DNA of 64,000 bases, from positions 28,881,988-28,945,987 of the forward strand of contig CM037789.1 of the NCBI GenBank assembly GCA_021229015.1. Reading direction: 5' to 3'. Below are positions 48,001-58,670 of the stretch, one piece after another. Origin of the DNA: Solen grandis. Taxonomy: Eukaryota > Mollusca > Bivalvia > Adapedonta > Solenidae. Made by a program: the position numbers and the translations under genes. Each line of letters begins with the position of its first letter. Position 1 is the stretch's first letter. Under the pieces are notes generated by a model, which worked only from the letters and a program-made list of their open reading frames with translations, searched no databases and was not told where the DNA came from.

Positions 48001-49293
48001 CAAGGGAGGTAATCCAGTATCTTCGCGGGTTGATCAGTAACCTTGGACAGGGGCGGGCGATCTAAGGACTCTGCCATCTGAACGGGTACGTTTAAACTGT
48101 ATGAAAAAAGGATTTTTAAAAAAAAAAAAAAAAAAAAATTATTTCATGAAAACAGAATTAAATGTTTAAGTCCTCAATTAGGTTTTATAGAATTGCAGCT
48201 AGGATTATATTCAAATATACCCATAGAAAATCTATCATATTTTATTTAAATAATTAGGACCATTTTGATTAAATTTTTCCAAATTCACCCTAGTTACAAG
48301 CAACACTAATAACAATTAAATACATGTATAACGTCTTCTTTGTTTGATAATTCTCATTCACTACATTTCTTTTTAAAAGCATTCTTTTATCTTCAATATT
48401 CTATTTTTTATGACACTGTTTTCCATGTTTTTTTCTTCATATTTTCTCATTTAATCAGAGGCAAAAAGAGTCACTGATGTCGTCGGAATGAAATATTGTG
48501 CAATTATTGTCACGAGGTCGAGAAATATGTTTCATTCATTCATTTATGACGATGACAGTGACAATAATAATTTAATACGTTAGTGTGAAACACAACACAC
48601 CTATTATTTTATCAATACAAAAGACATGACTAAAGAATCTAAAATTGACAGAGAACCTTTGATTATACCTTTTTAATGTTGGTTTAGAGTTGCTAGGGAG
48701 ATTTAACATTTACCATCAGGTTATTTTCATTTGTTTTCATTTATAATCATTTATAATAAGGGTACTGTAAAATCATTAGAGTTCGTTGATTATGTATCTG
48801 AGGGAATTTCGTGGGTACATTCATTCGCAGATCTGTGTTCTACAAAATGTGAGGTCAATATAAAAAACAAGTTTTCGTTGGGATTTATATTCGTGGATCA
48901 AACCCTCCACGAAATCGACGTAACTTAGTGTCCCACGAAAATTAAGATTTCACAGTAGACATCTTTTTAAGGTAAAACTAGTATTTAACAAAAAATGTAT
49001 TTGTATTTCAAACGAAAAGTATACCAAACTTCTTCATTTAGGTAGTCTTGGTTTTAGAATAGTGTACAAATGTTTATAAAGATAAAGAAATGTAAAAAGA
49101 AAAACTTCGTAAAGCATTGTGTGAAACCCGATGCAGGCACACAGTCCAGAACATTATTTAAAAATATTGAAGAAACCTTTTCAAATCTGTAACATTACTG
49201 GAAACATTGAATCCATTACTCAAATAAGGAACACATTGGCCTTTTATTCTTGGAAAATGACAACTTGTCTGTTGTTGTTTTTTTTACAACTCA
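48001..49293. other. Non-coding stretch with poly-A tract
   Basis: Includes an A21 run at about 48118-48138. No supported gene and no block shared with the rest of the window. Confidence 0.5.
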
Positions 49294-49740
49294 CTGACAA
49301 TATTTCAGTCATTTGATTTGAAGACTTTGTCTATTTGAGACAGATATAGTGCTGCCACACTGCAATATCACGCCGTAGACATGTAGCATATTACCACACC
49401 CAGTCACATTATCCTGACACCGGGCCAATCATCTTGCATATATGCTGGACGTCAAACAGGCACCTAACATTACCGATAAATTGTAGTGAGCAACATAAGA
49501 TAAAGATGAAAATAAGTTTCTTATCTATGTATGGATAGATACTCATTCAATAAAAAATGCAATATTCTCTCCCAAATTTGTATTGTAACGTCTGTCAAAT
49601 AAATCATAATGATATTAATTAGATTATTTTGAAAATATGACAATCATATAGTATCATCAGCATTAGCATTACCGATTACAAATGGCTTTTTTCCCCCAAA
49701 AGGTTGTTTCTCTAACTCTGGTCGCTTCGTTATGCAAAGT
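49294..49740 (-). repeat. SINE type 2, interrupted copy
   Basis: The tail and body (TGACAATATTTCAGTCATTT, TAGTGCTGCCACACTGCAAT, CACGCCGTAGACATGT, CACACCCAGTCACATTA) occupy 49294-49465. A piece of the head region (CTAACTCTGGTCGCTTCGTT) reappears at 49712-49735. The intervening 240 bp does not match the family and is probably an insertion or replaced sequence. Confidence 0.6.
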
Positions 49741-50262
49741 TAAATTGTAAATGATTGGGACCTCCCAGTCAAGGCTGCAGCATTTTGAATTTACGACAAC
49801 AAAATTAATCTGAGTGGGAAGAATATCAAAGACCTAATGGATGATTAATTTCCGTTATTGATCATGATTTAGCGGGGAATAGCCCACTGGATACTGCATT
49901 GAAATTAACATTTTAAAGCATGCGATTAATATTTCACATTTTAAATAATATTTGTTGTATTTAAAAAAAAAGAAACCGAAAAACTCCGCAGTCAATACGC
50001 ACCGTATTTTTTTAAAATTTATTTGCATCGACATAATAAATTCAAATAATGTTCATATAGCTGATTCAAAAGATAATAACACGAGTGTATCCAGTACTAT
50101 AAATAGTGGCTTCATTTGGCAAACAACTGGCGTAGACTCAGACACATAAATTTAGTAACGTGTAATCGAAAATGTACATCTGCATGCCCATATAACACCG
50201 GACAATTTTTATATTTAAGTCTTGTCGGTCTTCACTCGAGAATGCAATTTAAATGACACTCG

Positions 50263-50678
50263 TTGACGTTTGTTTTCAATTATTTAAAGTTAAATGGTTT
50301 CAGGTTTTCGTGTTCTTCTTCAGAAGCAAAACGTAGATTCTACATTGAAATAAACATAAAAATAGAAAAGCTACTTACATCAAAATCACTGTTGATAACA
50401 TCTATGGTAAGCAAAGCAGTACGCGAAGAGTACGCGAAGGCTGCTGGCTCAGTTAAAATTGAATTGAAACGTTGTAATTTTGTAAACTCTTTTAAGGTCT
50501 CACACTTTTTACACAATGTTGATGACGTCAACTTTAAACACATTTTTCGCAACGTCATGAATGATGTCAATAAGACCCCTTTTCCCAATACTGCCTCATA
50601 TACAAAATGCGCAATTGACTTGATATGCATAATCATGTAACAATTAGGTTTGTTTGACATATTGTGGAATAATTGCAA
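50263..50678. other. Region open on both strands, unassigned
   Basis: A 125-codon frame on the plus strand (50263-50640) and a 112-codon frame on the minus strand (50340-50678) overlap almost completely. The segment includes a perfect TGACGTCA at 50523. Neither product resembles a family known to me, and frames of this length are expected by chance once or twice in AT-rich DNA of this size. I list it so that it can be tested, not as a gene call. Confidence 0.2.
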
Positions 50679-50749
50679 TTCTCTTACATTTTCATTCAGA
50701 AAAAATATACTTTCTATGTGAGATGTAGTAGATGTTTTTGATTGTTAAT

Positions 50750-50885
50750 CGCAGTATTTCAATCATATAGGAACTTTTTGCACAGGAAACAGATATAGTT
50801 CTGCATCACTGAAATATAATTTTGACAAATGACATTATACCACACCCAGCGGATTTATAAAAATATATCGGAATGACCAGTTTAA
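50750..50885 (-). repeat. SINE type 2 remnant
   Basis: GCAGTATTTCAATCATATAGG, GATATAGTTCTGCATCACTG and TACCACACCCAGC match the type 2 body on the minus strand; the head is missing. An A-rich stretch follows at 50911-50946. Confidence 0.5.
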
Positions 50886-51987
50886 GGGGTATCCTCGTAA
50901 ACCGATTGGCAAAAAAAAAAAAAAAATAAAAAAAAAATAAAAAAAAATGGAAACACATTAATACAATTTTAACGACAGGTACTCAGGGATCCGTTTCATT
51001 GAACTTCGTACGAACAAATTTGATCTTAGTCGTACGTATATAGTTATACATAGTGTTTACTAATGACTTTTTTTGCATACTATAATTTGAAGAAAGATTA
51101 ACCATTTCATTAATTATACTCATACAATTTTTATGTAAAGAAAAAATACTGTTCAACATTTTTGAATTTACACTAACAAAACAAAACTCTTTTCGCACGA
51201 AGTTTAGGAAAACGGGTCCCAGATTCCCTTTTTATATTAAGGACCGTACCAACGCCGCCCCAAATGCAAAACTATCCATAATCGATATAGAATTCTGCCT
51301 TATTGTTACAATAAAAAAATTTGATTTTTGCTCTTTTATACAAATCGCGATGTTTGAATGTCCACCATCATTTGGAATGCGGATGCGGCGCTTTGGGGCT
51401 CGAATCCCGTTTGGGGCAAGGTACTGTCCTGGTAAAAAGTCCAACCCATAAACCGTTGAGAAGGATTACTATAAGATCTGTAAACCTTTAGACGTAAAAT
51501 TAGTTAGTAAAATTAGAAAATAACAGAAATAAGACTTAAAACAATCCTTGGAACCCATTAAATTTATCTACAAATACGAATCATTCTTAAATACTCTTGA
51601 AGCACTTGGTTGCCTCATTTTATTTAAAGTGTGCGCCAACACACACATTATCGCCTGAAGGACTACAACAAATGTCTAAAAATATTAATGGAGAAAAACT
51701 GAATTGCAATATACCTTCGCTATATCAATTCGCTCGCGTTAAAGGGAGCGTTAAGTTTGGTTTTCAACAAGCAATTAAACAAATAGACATATCATATAGA
51801 AACAATTACATACGGTAATAATAGAAAATATAACAAAGTTAAAGAATACAGGTGTCAGACGACTTTAATATATTTTAACACCCAACAGCTGTTGTTCAAA
51901 CTCTAATAAAAATAAGTGGCATACGTCTCAACAAAGGAGCTCCGAATATCAAATGTAGAAGAGGACATAAAAGTACTACCATGTCTT
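50886..51987. other. Non-coding stretch with a possible small MITE
   Basis: At 51240-51432 the ends AGGACCGTACCAACGCCGCC and, read inward, AGGACAGTACCTTGCC share a diverged inverted repeat followed by CCAAA. The inside carries GGGGCTCGAATCCCG, like a B box. No supported gene elsewhere in the stretch. Confidence 0.35.
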
Positions 51988-52230
51988 GGTGTTTTTGGTT
52001 TAACGTCCCACCGATAATATTCAGTTATTTATCTACTTTAGATAGATATAGTGCTGCCACACTGCAATATCACACCGTATGACAAGTGGCATGATACCAC
52101 ACACAGTCTCGTTACGACACCGTGTCAACCAGTCCTTGAGCGCCAAGCAAGGGTGCAATACCAGTGCCATTCTTAATGACTTTGATATGTCGCGACCGAT
52201 GGTCGGGCTCTAACTACTCGGTCGCTTCGT
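51988..52230 (-). repeat. SINE type 2, near full length
   Basis: On the minus strand: head GCGACCGAGTAGTTAGAGCC (A-box like), body ATGCCACTTGTCATACGGTG, TGATATTGCAGTGTGGCAGC, ACTATATCTATCTAAAGTAG, tail TGAATATTATCGGTGGGACG then TTAAACCAAAAACACC. AAAGTAC occurs on both sides (51970 and 52234) and may be the target duplication. Confidence 0.75.
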
Positions 52231-54424
52231 TGTAAAGTACATTTTAAACTTAATGTATATACATTGAGAAATATATAACGCAACTGAAAATCAATGGGAT
52301 TTAAAACAAAAAACAACAACAACAACAGACAACATTACATTCAGTTGTTACTGTTTCAGAAACTCAAAACAATGATGCTGTATAGACTGTTATTCTTTTC
52401 GCGCCCTTACAGTCAAAATTACAGCCATTAAAGAACATAATTCTATTTCCGGTGTACATGTGCTGCGTAGGCGACGCACGCTTTTTTTTTTTAATGATAC
52501 TTGGTAAATAACATATTAATTATGTTTTTATTAGATAAGATATATACATGGTTTACGCGCATAACTTCGCCATGTCGCATTATTATGTCCACATGACGTC
52601 ATTTGAGAGTTTGACGACATTTGAGCGTTTCGATTTGTAAAAGGAAACATTTGTTGTTCAGTGTCACCAACGTTAACACCGAAAAATTGCCGCTGTCAAA
52701 ACGAAATGAAATGCATGCTATTAAGTTCGACAACGATTTTGAAAATTCTCCAGCGCAAACGTTCAAAACTGATTGAAATCATTTGTTAGTAAGGCACGTG
52801 TGCTTAAGTGGCAATGGAGGTTTTCTAATGTCAGGAGTGAAAACCGTCAATGAACTTTGCTCGCTTTGACGTCTGTTTTGTAATGACGTCGATGACTTAA
52901 TGGCAATAGTGGCGGTGCGCGCCGGGTAGCCTTCAGGGACCATTTTGTTTGAATTGTAGACTTTTTTACATAATCATTACACTTTTCTGTCATTTGGTGA
53001 ATCTACCATCTATGTAAGCTCTAAGTCAATACATTGAATAATTTTCAAGTGAAGGCCAAGGGAAAAGATGTCCGCAGACAGACAGACTAACAGGACAAAT
53101 AATATGCCCCATCCTCGATCGAACAATTTGAGGGCTTTCAACAGATTCTTGATACGGCGGCCTTAAAAGTCGGTTAAGAAAGAAATTCGGTAACCTTTCT
53201 TTCCCTGTTTTCGGAAGATATGAAACTCAAATTACCAAAGCCATAAGATAATCTGTTCAGACAGGCCAACAAAGAGTCTGTGTTAAGAGAGCTTGTTCAG
53301 AATCTTCCAGCTCACGTAAATGACAAGATAAATTGGTTGATAATATGTCTCGACATATTCCATCAATGACTTAGGATAACAGCGATATATGGATCTTATT
53401 CTGCATGGGTCTGGCCTGAACACATGTGCCGAACAAAGATGCTAATCTTGCTAGAAGTCCAATGCCCCCCTCCCCTCACACACACTCGAAATAACCCTTA
53501 TAAAAACTGTAGGGCTTCTAGCCTGATCTATGCCATTCCGCCAAGTTTCTGTGTCAACAGTGAAATTATACTGCTAGAAATTATAACACATTTAAATACA
53601 ACGAATTATAACACGATCAGAGAAATATTCTATCTAAACACAGTAGGAAAGTTTCATTTAGTAATTTCCAATTTATATGCTCTGTTCAAAGATGAAGTAT
53701 ATTATATGACGTCATATGACTCTTAAAGTAAAAGCGTAATTAAATAAACCGACACATTTATGTCTCTTTTCAAACCTCTAATCTATTAAATGTGTTCAGA
53801 TGGTAATAATGTTTCACAGAACAATGCGTTGTGTTGTGTTCTGATGTTTTGTAGGCCGTTATGATTAGATAACTGCGCATCTGAACTTGACACCCTGTAT
53901 TAATCGCAAAACGAAATTGTTTTCCTACATACACTAGTGAAATAAACATACAAAACAGAAATTACCTAACAGTAAAGGACCTTTAAAGCGGCTCGTTCAA
54001 GGATGGTCATTGACTAACAATTTTATTTTTAACTGTATATGTGTATTACGTCTATCAGTACTCATCTACATACGCATGGTCACCAAATGATTGAAAGTAA
54101 AAAGGGTGGTTTCCTCATCACAGGCAAAACCGTCACAGACAGTATTGAAACTATATTTAGAATCATAAAACCTAAAACTAGTATTTCGATTTTCTAATTT
54201 CTATTGCCGTCCTTTGGCTAATTACATTTTATCTTTGCGTATGCGCAAACTTCATAGGCTGAACTTACGAAATAGCTACTCTGAACTGGTAAAGACGCTA
54301 TGTTGCAGAAAGTGTCACGGGATACCGCAAGCACCTGCTTTTGGGATACCGTATCCTATATTTAACCGATTTTAACCAATTTCGTAGATGTTGCGTTTGC
54401 CAAAAAAAAAAAAAAAAAAAAAAA
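52231..54424. other. Non-coding stretch with CRE-like sites and a dispersed repeat
   Basis: The part at 52440-52950 is less AT-rich. It has TGACGTCA at 52594 and TGACGTC at 52867 and 52884; another TGACGTCA lies at 53707. A regulatory role is only a possibility. 53215-53380 is the second member of the repeat at 46565-46720. A poly-A run of about 25 ends the stretch. No supported gene. Confidence 0.4.
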
Positions 54425-54580
54425 AAAGCGTTTTCCGTGTAATGTGACCTACGTTTGCCGGATTTACTTGTTAGTTAACAATGACTCATCATCAGGGAGA
54501 GTAGATATTTTTTTTAATTTCTACCGATCATCTGTAAAGCTGCTGCTTGGTTTAATTTTTGATCAATATTATAATCATTT
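54425..54580. repeat. Dispersed repeat, member 2
   Basis: See 40340-40520 for the shared blocks. It directly follows a poly-A tract at 54403-54427, which may be an insertion trace. Confidence 0.6.
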
Positions 54581-54589
54581 CTATATTCA

Positions 54590-54618
54590 CCCCCCCCCCT
54601 TTTTGAGGGGGGGGGGGG
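54590..54618. repeat. C10 - G12 homopolymer hairpin
   Basis: Ten C, then TTTTTGA, then twelve G. The two arms can pair fully; either strand could also form G-quadruplex or i-motif structures. A mis-assembly or sequencing artefact is possible. Confidence 0.8.
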
Positions 54619-55730
54619 ATGGAGATGGGTCGTAATAATATGCCTATTTTCCAGAATTGATGTATCTGGTCAAATGATTTATTTTTGTTGAGTGATATAT
54701 CTTATTAATAACTCTTTCAATGTAATGTCAATTCATGCTATACATATAGTAACGTAGACATAGTGTACACATATAGATGAACAGTAAAGGACAAAACTAG
54801 AAATAAACAGTACTTTAATCTTTACGTCTAATTTATTTAAATATTGATGTGAACACTATATAATACAAATATGTCATCAGACACCTAATGCAAGCATTGT
54901 TTTTAATTTATTCTTTATCGTTATTTTCACAGTTTGCTGAATTAGACACTTATATGTTTTCTAGTGTGTTACTTATGGTAATCTTATCAATAAGTTCACA
55001 ACACGCATTGAATTCACATCAAACTACATGTGTATGACACAATGATAACATAACGAGTTTTATAATTCATTTTATCACAAATGCTGTATCTTCAGTTTTG
55101 CTCACCTTGTTTTAAGATTGCTAGCAAATCGCATTGCTGGTAAAGTCTTACTAACTTGATAAGTGCAGTAAACCTTTCTCTTGGGATTTGATATATAGAA
55201 GGAACGGATTTTATACTGATCAAAGACACATTAGGAATGCATTACGAGGAATATTACGCTTAGGTAGAGATGTGCAGTGAAAAAATGAAGTTATCTGGGG
55301 ATTCAGGTTTATATTACATTATTGCTACCCCGGTGTTTCTTTTTTTTTTTCTTTTTTTTTCATTTGGGTCACCCGTCGCCCCATGGGACGACCCTCATAT
55401 TTAAATTCGGTCTTGTAAAAGCCAACCAGACGTTGAGACCAGTTAATATTTTGGCAGCAGAGCAGAGTAATGAAAAACACGTACTTCCATGGATTTGTAC
55501 AACAACTAATTATAATGTCAATGTTAAATTGTTGGTTTGTTTGTATGTAGAAAAATACCAAATAACAGTTGTCCCGCAATTTTAGAAAAATATTATTTGA
55601 TAGCTATGTGTCTCATATGTTCCACCACGTCGTGGTTGTGTAAAGAATCGAAACTTTTAAAACCATTTATGATATTCATACATAAAAAATTAATGCTATT
55701 GAAAGAAATATTTTATTTAAACTATTTTTA

Positions 55731-55733
<3 letters not shown>
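54619..55733. other. Non-coding stretch
   Basis: AT-rich with a T-rich tract at 55337-55361. The frames at 55322-55585 begin in this tract and have no support. Confidence 0.45.

Positions 55734-55762
<29 letters not shown>
55734..55762. repeat. TA microsatellite
   Basis: About 14 TA dinucleotides, followed by ACACAC. Confidence 0.9.
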
Positions 55763-55768
<6 letters not shown>

Positions 55769-55950
55769 TTGGTTTTCTAGTACACGCAAATTGTGTTTTT
55801 AAAGAAATACTGAACTAAAAATACGACATAATTAAAATGACAATATTACTTGAGTTACAAAATACTTCAAAATTCATTGAAAAATTCAATCGAGTAGAAT
55901 ATCAGCGGATTAGTTTAATACTTATTTTTATGTTCATTCATTATGTCTCT

Positions 55951-56203
55951 TCTAATTTTACATTACAGTATCTTATTTTACATAGCAATATCTTATTTTA
56001 CATTACAGTATCTTATTTTACATAGCAATATCTTATTTTATATTACAGTATCTTATTTTACATAGCAATATCTTATTTTATATTACCGTATCTTATTTTA
56101 CATAGCAATATCTTATTTTACATTACCGTATCTTATTTTACATAGCAATATCTTATTTTATATTACAGTATCTTATTTTACATAGCAATATCTTATTTTA
56201 TAT
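55951..56203. repeat. Minisatellite with 20-bp and 40-bp periods
   Basis: About 6.3 copies of a 40-bp unit made of two related 20-mers, TATCTTATTTTACATAGCAA and TATCTTATTTTATATTACAG. The second carries CATTACAG, TATTACAG, TATTACCG or CATTACCG in different copies, while the first is invariant. That is a simple higher-order structure. Frames across it are repetitive and not genes. Confidence 0.9.
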
Positions 56204-57448
56204 CATGTACATTGTTCTAATTTAAACCATTGGTTTCCAAACTATACTGTAACTACATTAAGACAAGACCGGGGATCGAATATCAATATACCTGACTTCA
56301 ATATGAAGTTGTTGTTTTTTTCAAACAAGTACCCTATCTGACATATTTTATTAACTATGCGATTACCCAGATGCATTTTCCTTTATCTGGACTGGAATTC
56401 TATTCTGTCAGACTTAAGAAACACCCAGTTTATGAAAAATATGACTGTACAGTCTTTTTTTCAGATAATGTCACTTTTAACATGCTGTAAATCTATCATT
56501 TTACCGTTCATCTAAATTTTCTGTCATATATTGATAATGAATAACATTGGTAAAATTAATCATTTTTTCCAAAACCTAATGAAATTATACTCCTGAAAGC
56601 TTAGGAAAAAGAAATTAATATTTTGATAAGGTAACATAAACACTGATGAGTAAAATACAAAGTAGACTATCAACATACAGGTATTAGTGTGTATGCTCAT
56701 CATGTCAATGCGGGATTTTTAGTTGCATAAAATACGCCAAACAATAAACCATTAAATCTTGATTTAAGCCTTCACTTCATTTATATTCAAGTACAAAATT
56801 ATGATCTGATGAATATTTATTTACCTAAATTAAATGTTATATGATACAATGGATTTTTCTTTGGCTGTTATCAATCAGAAACTGTCTGACCTGGGTCTGC
56901 TGTCTTTGCAAACGCGTCAAAACGAGTCTATATGAAGTAAAGGGTTAATTATACAAATGCTTAACTAAAATATGTTAGAATGATTAATAGTGGACACCAT
57001 GGACTGAAAAAGAGATTTCGCAACTGTAGACTGCTAAATCTTCAGGAAACCATTTGTCCTTGGTTTGCACGGTATAGATATGTGTAAGGAATATTGTGCG
57101 CTGTTTTCCAGCACTTTGATAGAACATATCCATGATCAATGTTCATGTGAAAGCAGTCATGTGAAAACGCTATTAGCGATGTTATTGAAATGCTAATATA
57201 TTTTAATACATGAATAATTCGTACGTTACCGCGTGTACAAGGGCCTTCTGTTAACTGTGGGGGGTAAGAAATATGCTTAATTGTAGGTGCTTCTGGCTAT
57301 TTTCATTCAATACTTGTATGACTTAATATGGAAATCAAGAGGAGGTGTCTCCAGGCAACCAGATGAAGTTCACATTAGGATGGCTGACATTTGATGTGAC
57401 ACAGCTGTTCAGCATTTGCAACCTTGCTACTGAACTCGTGTCATGTTT
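56204..57448. other. Non-coding stretch left of the intact SINE
   Basis: No supported gene. The last 13 bases (57436-57448) are the left target duplication of the SINE. Confidence 0.5.
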
Positions 57449-57707
57449 GGGGCCTCCGTGGCCGAGAGGGTAAAGTCGCTGACTTTAACACTCACTCAGC
57501 CCCTCACCGCGTGGGTTCGAATCCCGGCAGGGTCATTCGGATTTTCATGTGAGGAAGCCTTTCAGCTGGCTTGCGGTAGGTCGGTGGTTCTATCCGGTTG
57601 CCTCCGTGCATTCGGGGTCTTCCTCGACCTGTAATTAGCTGGACGTCGCTATATGAATGAAATACTGTCGAGGCGACGGTAAACTCAAATAGTCAAGTCA
57701 AGTCAAG
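57449..57707 (+). repeat. Complete tRNA-derived SINE (type 1) with target duplication
   Basis: The head begins GGGGCCTCCGTGGCCGAGAG (A box) and has GTGGGTTCGAATCCCGG (B box), as in a Ser/Leu-type tRNA with a long variable arm. The body runs through GAGGAAGCCTTTCAGCTGGC, GGTCGGTGGTTCTATCCGG, GTGCATTCGGGGTCTTCCTC and GACGTCGCTATATGAATGAA. The tail is the pentamer (AGTCA)n. TCGTGTCATGTTT occurs directly before and after the element (57436-57448, 57708-57720), a perfect 13-bp duplication. A 63-codon frame within it is not a gene. Likely one of the younger insertions here. Confidence 0.9.
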
Positions 57708-57720
57708 TCGTGTCATGTTT

Positions 57721-58287
57721 AACAAATTAAACTATCCTATATGTATCTACCTTTTATTATGGTCATTGTGTGTGTCACCTTGTCTTGTGCTATTGCTTTC
57801 TGGAGACGTTTTCCTAGCAATCTGCAACACAGATTGTTCCAATTATTACAACGCCATTATGGAATCATAGCACTGATGGCATTAGAGTTGTCAAGAAAGG
57901 CTTGTTGGGTAATATAACAACTTGTAAAGATTGTCAAAAGTCTTCATCGGTCTAGTCTTCTTGTAACAGGAAAAAGATCCAAAGGGTTATGTTAGCTATT
58001 TTAGCTCACTTGAGTACAATGACTTTCATATGTATATGAGACGGTACACATACATATGGTTATACATGCGAAGATATGGCGGATTGTAAATGGACATATG
58101 ATATGTCTGAAAAGTATGATCTCAGTAAAATGATCTCATTTTCTCAGATTGATGCAATAGTTTACTTGTGTGAATAGTTAAGCTGCTTTACCAGTTTAAT
58201 ATTTGTACATTTGTACACAAATTCTAGTGTGTATACTACTGTGTATATTTTAATTCCAACGGTACATTTTTATTTCTTTATTTGTAT
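57721..58287. other. Non-coding stretch, nothing recognised
   Basis: No gene or repeat identified between the SINE and the tandem tRNA-like units. Confidence 0.45.
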
Positions 58288-58670
58288 TGTAACAAACTCG
58301 ACCCGGCCCAGGTTCGAACCTGGTCCGCTGGCGTGCAAATCCAATGTTCTAACCACTGAGCCAAAAAGTCGACTCCCTGACGCAGTTGTCAGAGATGTAT
58401 TTATACCTGTGACGACGTATCATCGTCATATTACTATCCCCTCCGAGAAGTCTCGACCCAAGACTTGGCCTGGGAAACATATGGGTAAGGCAACTCCGGT
58501 CTGGTAGTTGACGTTATCCAACCGCTGCCACCAATATAACAAACTCGACCCTGGTCCGACGGCATGCGAGTCCAATGCTCTAGCCACCGAGCAGCCAAAG
58601 CGCCAACTCCTTGACGCATTTGTCAGAGATTGTATTTAAACCTGTGACGACGCATTGTCACAGTATTGTC
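58288..58670 (-). repeat. Tandem pair of tRNA-headed SINE units (third family)
   Basis: Two units start AACAAACTCGACCC (plus strand) at about 58290 and 58538, a period of about 248 bp. On the minus strand each has TGGCT(C/G).(G)TGG.TAGA(A/G)CATTGGA, an A-box and anticodon-arm-like region. The first unit has GGTTCGAACCTGG (B box). The second lacks it through a deletion of about 11 bp. Both carry GACGCA(G/T)TTGTCAGAGAT and CCTGTGACGACG. Probably a tRNA-derived SINE dimer or a tandem duplication; neither is a plausible functional tRNA. Confidence 0.6.

Noticed and set aside
53424..53726. 100-codon plus-strand frame as a gene
   Set aside because: Low-complexity start, no homology recognised, no supporting signals.
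55837..56025. 62-codon plus-strand frame
   Set aside because: Half of it is the minisatellite.
57443..57634. 63-codon frame in the SINE, also seen on the minus strand at 323-520
   Set aside because: Both are readings through copies of the same SINE.
58295..58365. Functional tRNA gene on the minus strand
   Set aside because: It has box-like motifs but no paired acceptor stem, and it belongs to a 248-bp tandem repeat unit.
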